This document shows positions 13,825 through 16,968 of a DNA stretch of 16,968 bases, piece by piece. Position numbers and translations under genes: made by a program. The notes below the pieces were generated by a model, which worked only from the letters and a program-made list of their open reading frames with translations, did no database searches and was not told the DNA's origin. Numbering within the stretch: position 1 is the first letter of the stretch; each line of letters begins with the position of its first letter. The DNA is taken from assembly GCA_041179425.1 (NCBI GenBank), contig JBEGTL010000122.1, forward strand, positions 1 through 16,968. The letters run 5' to 3'. Source of the stretch: DASUME01 sp041179425 (GTDB taxonomy: Bacteria; Myxococcota_A; Polyangia; Polyangiales; DASUME01).

Positions 13825-16130
13825 GGAGCGGCCTCGCTGGGGGCGGTAGTGGGAGGTGCGGTGGGCTCGATGAGCTCGCCCGCGGGTCGATAGTCGCTGG
13901 CCGGGGGCCGCGGCTCGCTGGTCGGCTTGTCGGCTTGGGGTTTGTCTTCGGTGGGCTTGTCGCCGGCGGGCTTATCACTGCTGGAGCCGCCGCCCTTGAG
14001 CTTGTCGAGCGCACTGCGCGCGTAGTCGGCGCGCGCGCCCGTGGGCAGCCGGTCGAGGTACGCCTGGTACGCTTCTTTGGCAGAGCTCGGCTGACCGAGC
14101 TTGCGGTACGCATCGCCAAGGCCGATGTTGGCCTCCGCGTACCCGCTGCTCGACGCGCGGTCGAAGTAGGGGAGCGACTCGCGGGCGTGACCGCCGTTGA
14201 GCAACGCAAAGCCGAGCCCCGCGTTGGCCTCCGAGCCGCTCGGGCGCAGTGCGATCGCCGCCTTGTAGGCCTTGCTGGCACCCTCGTGATCGCCCTTGGA
14301 AAACAGCTGATCGCCGCGACTGACCCAGCCGGCGTAGTCGCTCGGGTCGTCCGCCGCGCGCGCGCTGCGTTCGGGCTTGTCGGCGGCGGGCTTGTCGGCT
14401 TTGGCGGGCTCGTCGACGGCACTCGCCGGCTCGGCGCTGCGTTTTTCGCGTGCGGCCTTGCCCGCGGTCGGCTCCTGCGGGGCAGCCTCGCTCGCTTTGT
14501 TTGGCTTGTCTGCCTTCCCCGGCGCTGGGGCTGGCTCGCTCGGCGCCGCCGCAGGCGCGCTTGCCGAGCCGGCACCCGTGGTCGCGCCGCCAGTGGTCAC
14601 GGGCGGCGCGAATTCGGGGGTGGGGTAGCCATTGTCTGCGGAGTTTGTCTCGGACCCTGCGTCGGGGGCGGCCTCCGCGACGGCTGCGTCGACGCTGGCG
14701 CTCGGCTCGGGCGCGACCACCGGTTCGGGCTCGCCCACCAGACGGCCGACCAGGTCGAGCTTGCTGGCCGCGAAGTACGTGCCCCCGCCGATGAGCAGCA
14801 ACAAGGCCACGTACAGCCAGATCTTGGAGCCAGCTTGGGTGGCGCGCTCTGGCGGGCGCTCTTCGTCGTCGAGGTAGAGCTTGGGCGGCGGCTCGAGGGG
14901 GCCGTCGGACCTTGCATGTTCGAGCTGCGGAAGTCGCTCGACCTCGCCCTCGACCTGAGGAAACGCCGACGAGGCCAGATCGAACGGCGCGACGCCACGC
15001 CGAGCTGCGGGCTCGTAGCCGGACGACCCGTTGCCCGCTCCGGCGGAGAACTGCCCGCCCGTGGGAGCGACCCCCGCGTCGGTACCCGGTGCCATGGATG
15101 CTGAAGCCGAGTACGACTGCGGGGGCGCTGCCGCAACGGCCGCTGCAGCTGCAGCGCTCACGGCGGGAAGCGTGCCGCCACGGTCCATGGAGGCGCTCGC
15201 CGGAGGTCGCACCGAGGGCTTGAGGGGAGGAGGCGCAGCGCTCGCAGGGCGCGCAGCATGGGCCGGTGTCGACGGCTGCGGACCCGGGGAAGGCGCAACC
15301 ACCGGCATGCCGTGCAGCGTTTTGTCGGACGTGGACGGCACCACCCGCTCGCGCACGGGGCTGGTCGGACTCGGCTTGGCGGCACTCGTCGGGCTGCCCC
15401 CAAACTGCGGCACGCGCGGCGGTGGCGGCAGCTGCAGGTCGTCCGGTCCGACCCCCATCATGGTATGCTTGGAGAACGATCGGGAGCGCGACTCGGGGCT
15501 GGTTGCGACCTCGGCCCCCGGCTGCACGGTCTGGGCGGCAGGCGGCCGCTGGGGCGCGGGCCGGGGCTCGGCCTGCCGCGTCGAGCCCGAGGCACCCAGG
15601 GGAGCGCGCGCGGTGGGGGCGCTCCCGAGCAGCGTCTCGCCGGTGGGCACGGCCGTTGCGCCAGCGTCGCGCGCCACCGTTGCAAAGGCGGACTTGCGCT
15701 GGGTCGGCGGGCGGTCGTGCGCCCGGGTCGGCGCGTCGGGCAGGGGCGCGGCGTGACTCGGCTCGGGTCGCTGCGTGGCGCGCTCGGGCTGCCTGCTCAT
15801 GTCGGGCGGCGGCGCGCTCATGAAGAAGTTTTTGAGCTCGGGCACGTCGCGGAGCAGCCGAAACGGGAAGCCCTCGCGGCCGAGCTCGTCGTCGAGGCTC
15901 ACCTCGCCGGCACGGATGCGTTGCTGCAGCTCGCGTAGCGAGCCGAGTGACTTGACGGTCCCGTCTTTGGAGAAGCGCAGCTTGAGCTGCGATCGTCCCG
16001 CATCACGGTTGGGAGGCAGCACGCGAAACACGTGTCCGCAGGCGGAGCACTTGACGGTGGTGCCCTTGTCGCCGAGCAGGGCTTCGTCGAACTCGTACTC
16101 GGCTTTGCAGCGGTCGCAGATGACGTCCAT
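13821..16130 (-). CDS. Zinc-ribbon (MJ0042) / GYF-like / transmembrane / TPR protein
   Basis: From the ATG at 16130 the protein has 769 residues. It opens with a four-Cys zinc ribbon of the MJ0042 type (C5, C8, C28, C31; CDRCKAEYEF...KCSACGHVFRV). A GYF-like domain follows at about 47-104 (GTVKSLGSLRELQQRIRAGE, then GFPFRLLRDVPELKNFF). Residues 105-435 are a Pro/Ala/Ser-rich disordered linker with three T-[ML]-x-G motifs. A transmembrane helix lies at about 437-458 (IWLYVALLLLIGGGTYF). Next is an Ala/Pro-rich spacer, TPR repeats at about 596-710 (GDQLFSKGDHEGASKAYKAA and on), and a DKP-rich tail. The likely topology is head in the cytoplasm and TPRs in the periplasm. The ZnR-GYF-linker-TM layout recalls M. 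xanthus GltJ, whose head binds the MglA polarity switch, but GltJ does not end in TPRs. The frame is open upstream to 16502; the chosen start fits the family N-terminus. It is the first gene of a unit with sppA. Confidence 0.9.
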   Translation of the reverse strand: MDVICDRCKAEYEFDEALLGDKGTTVKCSACGHVFRVLPPNRDAGRSQLKLRFSKDGTVKSLGSLRELQQRIRAGEVSLDDELGREGFPFRLLRDVPELKNFFMSAPPPDMSRQPERATQRPEPSHAAPLPDAPTRAHDRPPTQRKSAFATVARDAGATAVPTGETLLGSAPTARAPLGASGSTRQAEPRPAPQRPPAAQTVQPGAEVATSPESRSRSFSKHTMMGVGPDDLQLPPPPRVPQFGGSPTSAAKPSPTSPVRERVVPSTSDKTLHGMPVVAPSPGPQPSTPAHAARPASAAPPPLKPSVRPPASASMDRGGTLPAVSAAAAAAVAAAPPQSYSASASMAPGTDAGVAPTGGQFSAGAGNGSSGYEPAARRGVAPFDLASSAFPQVEGEVERLPQLEHARSDGPLEPPPKLYLDDEERPPERATQAGSKIWLYVALLLLIGGGTYFAASKLDLVGRLVGEPEPVVAPEPSASVDAAVAEAAPDAGSETNSADNGYPTPEFAPPVTTGGATTGAGSASAPAAAPSEPAPAPGKADKPNKASEAAPQEPTAGKAAREKRSAEPASAVDEPAKADKPAADKPERSARAADDPSDYAGWVSRGDQLFSKGDHEGASKAYKAAIALRPSGSEANAGLGFALLNGGHARESLPYFDRASSSGYAEANIGLGDAYRKLGQPSSAKEAYQAYLDRLPTGARADYARSALDKLKGGGSSSDKPAGDKPTEDKPQADKPTSEPRPPASDYRPAGELIEPTAPPTTAPSEAAP
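13923..13976 (-). repeat. DKP repeat tail of the zinc-ribbon/TPR protein
   Basis: Four Asp-Lys-Pro units occur within 18 residues, spaced 5, 5 and 5 residues apart. Each unit uses a different codon combination (GATAAGCCC, GACAAGCCC, GACAAACCC, GACAAGCCG). The synonymous variation suggests that the peptide pattern is kept by selection and is not a fresh DNA duplication. It follows the TPR domain and is probably an extended periplasmic spacer. Confidence 0.7.
14373..14396 (-). repeat. Second DKP pair in the pre-TPR linker
   Basis: Two DKP units (14373-14381 and 14388-14396) flank an Ala-Ala pair in the linker just before the TPR domain. A related ADKPNK lies further upstream in the same linker. 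Together with the C-terminal tail they bracket the TPR domain with charged Pro-containing spacers. Confidence 0.6.
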
Positions 16131-16140
16131 GGGCCCGGCG

Positions 16141-16169
16141 ACTGTACTCAACCAGGATCTGCATGTCGA
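16141..16169 (-). promoter_or_regulatory. Promoter candidate of the zinc-ribbon-sppA unit
   Basis: On the minus strand TCGACA (16169-16164, five of six to the -35 consensus), a 17-bp spacer and TACAGT (16146-16141, four of six to the -10 consensus) precede the ATG at 16130 by 10 nt. It is the best sigma-70-type match in the window. Transcription would start about 3-5 nt before the ATG, leaving no room for a ribosome site, and none is seen. Confidence 0.45.
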
Positions 16170-16198
16170 ACCCGCGGCGCCCACGATCGCTCGCTTGC

Positions 16199-16203
16199 GG
16201 AGG
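16199..16203 (+). promoter_or_regulatory. Ribosome binding site favouring a GTG start at 16209
   Basis: GGAGG ends 5 nt before an in-frame GTG at 16209. It is the strongest Shine-Dalgarno match near this gene; the ATG at 16254 has none. Against it, the 15 codons between the two starts have low third-position GC for this genome, so the start remains open. Confidence 0.45.
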
Positions 16204-16208
16204 AAGAG

Positions 16209-16805
16209 GTGCTGCTTGCACGTCCGCGACCCGTTCGTCATACGCCTCTCCCGATGCTTCGACGACTGCCGCTGCTGGGCACAGCCACGCCAGAAACGCC
16301 CGCTCTCAGCGCAGTGCGCACGCCGCTCGGTGCCGGCTCCATTGGCATCGTCGACACGGACACGGGGGAGCTCGCGGCGTCGTTTGCCTGCGCGCTGGCG
16401 ATCGCCTTTGTCGCACTCGCGGCCCACGTGCGGCTGACGGTGTTGGGTTATCAGGGTGTGCCCGTGCTGGACGCGGGCCTCGTTGCCGGGCTTACAGCAC
16501 ACGGCATCACCCCCGCGCTGTGGCAGGTCGCCGACGATGGGTCGTTTGGGCCCCGGGGCGAAGAGGTCCTACGGCGCGCCGACGCGCGCGCGCAGGTCGG
16601 GTTGTTCGTGGGGTACCCTGCACTCGGAGCGTGTCGGCCTGCGCTTTCGTTGCTGCTCGGCGCCGACCGCTCGCTGAGCGCCTGGCCTCCCGTGCTGCGC
16701 GGCGTGCGCGGGGACTTCGCGCTCGCCCTCGCGGCACCGCGCGCGGGGCTTGCACCGCTGCTGGCCACCGCCCTGATCGAGCGTGGCTTCTTGCCACGCG
16801 GGTAG
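16209..16805 (+). CDS. Hypothetical protein of about 198 residues before citrate synthase
   Basis: I do not recognise this family. From GTG 16209 it has 198 residues; from ATG 16254 it has 183. The first choice rests on the GGAGG site, while weak codon bias before about 16300 favours the second. The body has normal high-GC codon use, so the gene is real. Visible pattern: a strand (GSIGIVDTD), a long hydrophobic helix (LAASFACALAIAFVALAA) that could also be read as a membrane segment, a strand (VRLTVLGYQG), and later ALWQVADDG, AQVGLFVGYPALG and FALALAAPRAGLAPLLATAL. This beta/alpha alternation suggests a Rossmann-like fold, but no P-loop, metal-binding or catalytic motif is seen. It diverges from the zinc-ribbon gene and lies 20 bp before citrate synthase, so the two + strand genes are probably co-transcribed. 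Confidence 0.6.
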   Translation: MLLARPRPVRHTPLPMLRRLPLLGTATPETPALSAVRTPLGAGSIGIVDTDTGELAASFACALAIAFVALAAHVRLTVLGYQGVPVLDAGLVAGLTAHGITPALWQVADDGSFGPRGEEVLRRADARAQVGLFVGYPALGACRPALSLLLGADRSLSAWPPVLRGVRGDFALALAAPRAGLAPLLATALIERGFLPRG

Positions 16806-16825
16806 CAGCGCGTACGGTTGCAACA

Positions 16826-16968
16826 ATGGCCGAACAGTCTCAGGTCCCTTACGTGCCGGGTTTGGCTGGCGTGCCCGCCGCGCGCTCGAGTGTCTGCTTC
16901 GTCGATGGCGAGCGTGGACGACTCCAGTACCGTGGCTACCCGGTGGAGATTCTCGCCGACCGCTGCTC
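16826..16968 (+). CDS. Citrate synthase family protein, N-terminus (partial)
   Basis: The frame starts at ATG 16826 and leaves the window after 47 codons. The N-terminus YVPGLAGVPAARSSVCFVDG followed by RGRLQYRGYPVEILAD is the characteristic opening of the shorter citrate synthase/2-methylcitrate synthase type. The GLAGV segment and the Y-R-G-Y-P turn are conserved. The enzyme condenses acetyl-CoA (or propionyl-CoA) with oxaloacetate; which substrate is used cannot be told from this fragment, so no symbol is given. The active-site residues lie beyond the edge. No Shine-Dalgarno is seen. A weak -10-like TACGGT (16813-16818) lies 7 nt before the ATG. The 20-nt gap to the preceding gene suggests read-through. 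Confidence 0.88.
   Translation, partial: MAEQSQVPYVPGLAGVPAARSSVCFVDGERGRLQYRGYPVEILADRC

Noticed and set aside
12223..13893. 556-codon plus-strand frame antisense to sppA
   Set aside because: Shadow of sppA; the translation lacks any family pattern, while the sppA frame holds the Ser/Lys dyad.
12008..14575. 855-codon minus-strand frame overlapping sppA and the zinc-ribbon gene
   Set aside because: Its Arg/Ala-rich translation is a frame-shifted shadow of two genes with clear catalytic or domain motifs.
16131..16502. N-terminal extension of the zinc-ribbon protein by 124 codons
   Set aside because: The family starts directly at the zinc ribbon, and the extension overlaps the divergent + strand gene and carries no recognisable domain.
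1..16968. CRISPR array, tRNA, insertion sequence, prophage or defence island
   Set aside because: No spaced direct repeats, cloverleaf sequences, transposase or integrase motifs or terminal inverted repeats were seen; codon use is uniform across the genes.

Overview
The window is about 17 kb of very GC-rich, gene-dense chromosomal DNA with strong third-position G/C bias. Its protein set points to a myxobacterium-like organism (Myxococcota, the former Deltaproteobacteria). The clues are type IV pilus genes, a zinc-ribbon plus GYF membrane protein, a giant cytoplasmic TPR protein with a DUF4388-like head, and a Cys-rich secreted lipoprotein of myxobacterial style. No tRNA, rRNA, CRISPR array, insertion sequence, phage gene or obvious transferred island is visible. 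The species cannot be named from this sequence.

Left part, + strand (1-5491): the end of pilN, then pilO, pilP and pilQ, which encode the inner-membrane alignment complex and outer-membrane secretin of the type IV pilus. The pilN/pilO and pilO/pilP junctions share the same 10-mer, TGAGCCCATG. pilQ follows after 141 bp with its own ribosome binding site. A hairpin followed by four T's separates pilQ from a fused shikimate kinase/3-dehydroquinate synthase gene (aroKB). The order pilMNOPQ-aroK-aroB is a long-known proteobacterial arrangement, here with the two aro genes fused into one reading frame.

Middle (5492-6327): a single-gene unit for a predicted Cys-rich lipoprotein of unknown function. 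A hairpin without a T-tract lies between it and the convergent gene.

Right part, - strand (6328-16130): read from right to left, a zinc-ribbon/GYF/transmembrane/TPR protein overlaps by 4 bp (GTGA) with a two-domain SppA-type signal peptide peptidase. After a 96-bp gap comes a 1888-residue TPR protein. The first two genes are almost certainly co-translated; the third has its own possible start-proximal promoter. The set suggests an envelope-linked function, since zinc-ribbon/GYF heads act in polarity and motility docking in Myxococcus xanthus (GltJ), but the link to pili or motility here is inference.

Right edge, + strand (16209-16968): diverging from the zinc-ribbon gene, an unrecognised small protein of about 198 residues is followed after 20 bp by the start of a citrate synthase gene, cut by the window edge.

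A recurring feature is that several genes (aroKB, the giant TPR gene, the zinc-ribbon gene, citrate synthase) lack a Shine-Dalgarno sequence and have a -10-like hexamer only 7-10 nt before the start codon. This would fit leaderless mRNAs. The pilO, pilP, pilQ and sppA starts do have purine-rich sites.
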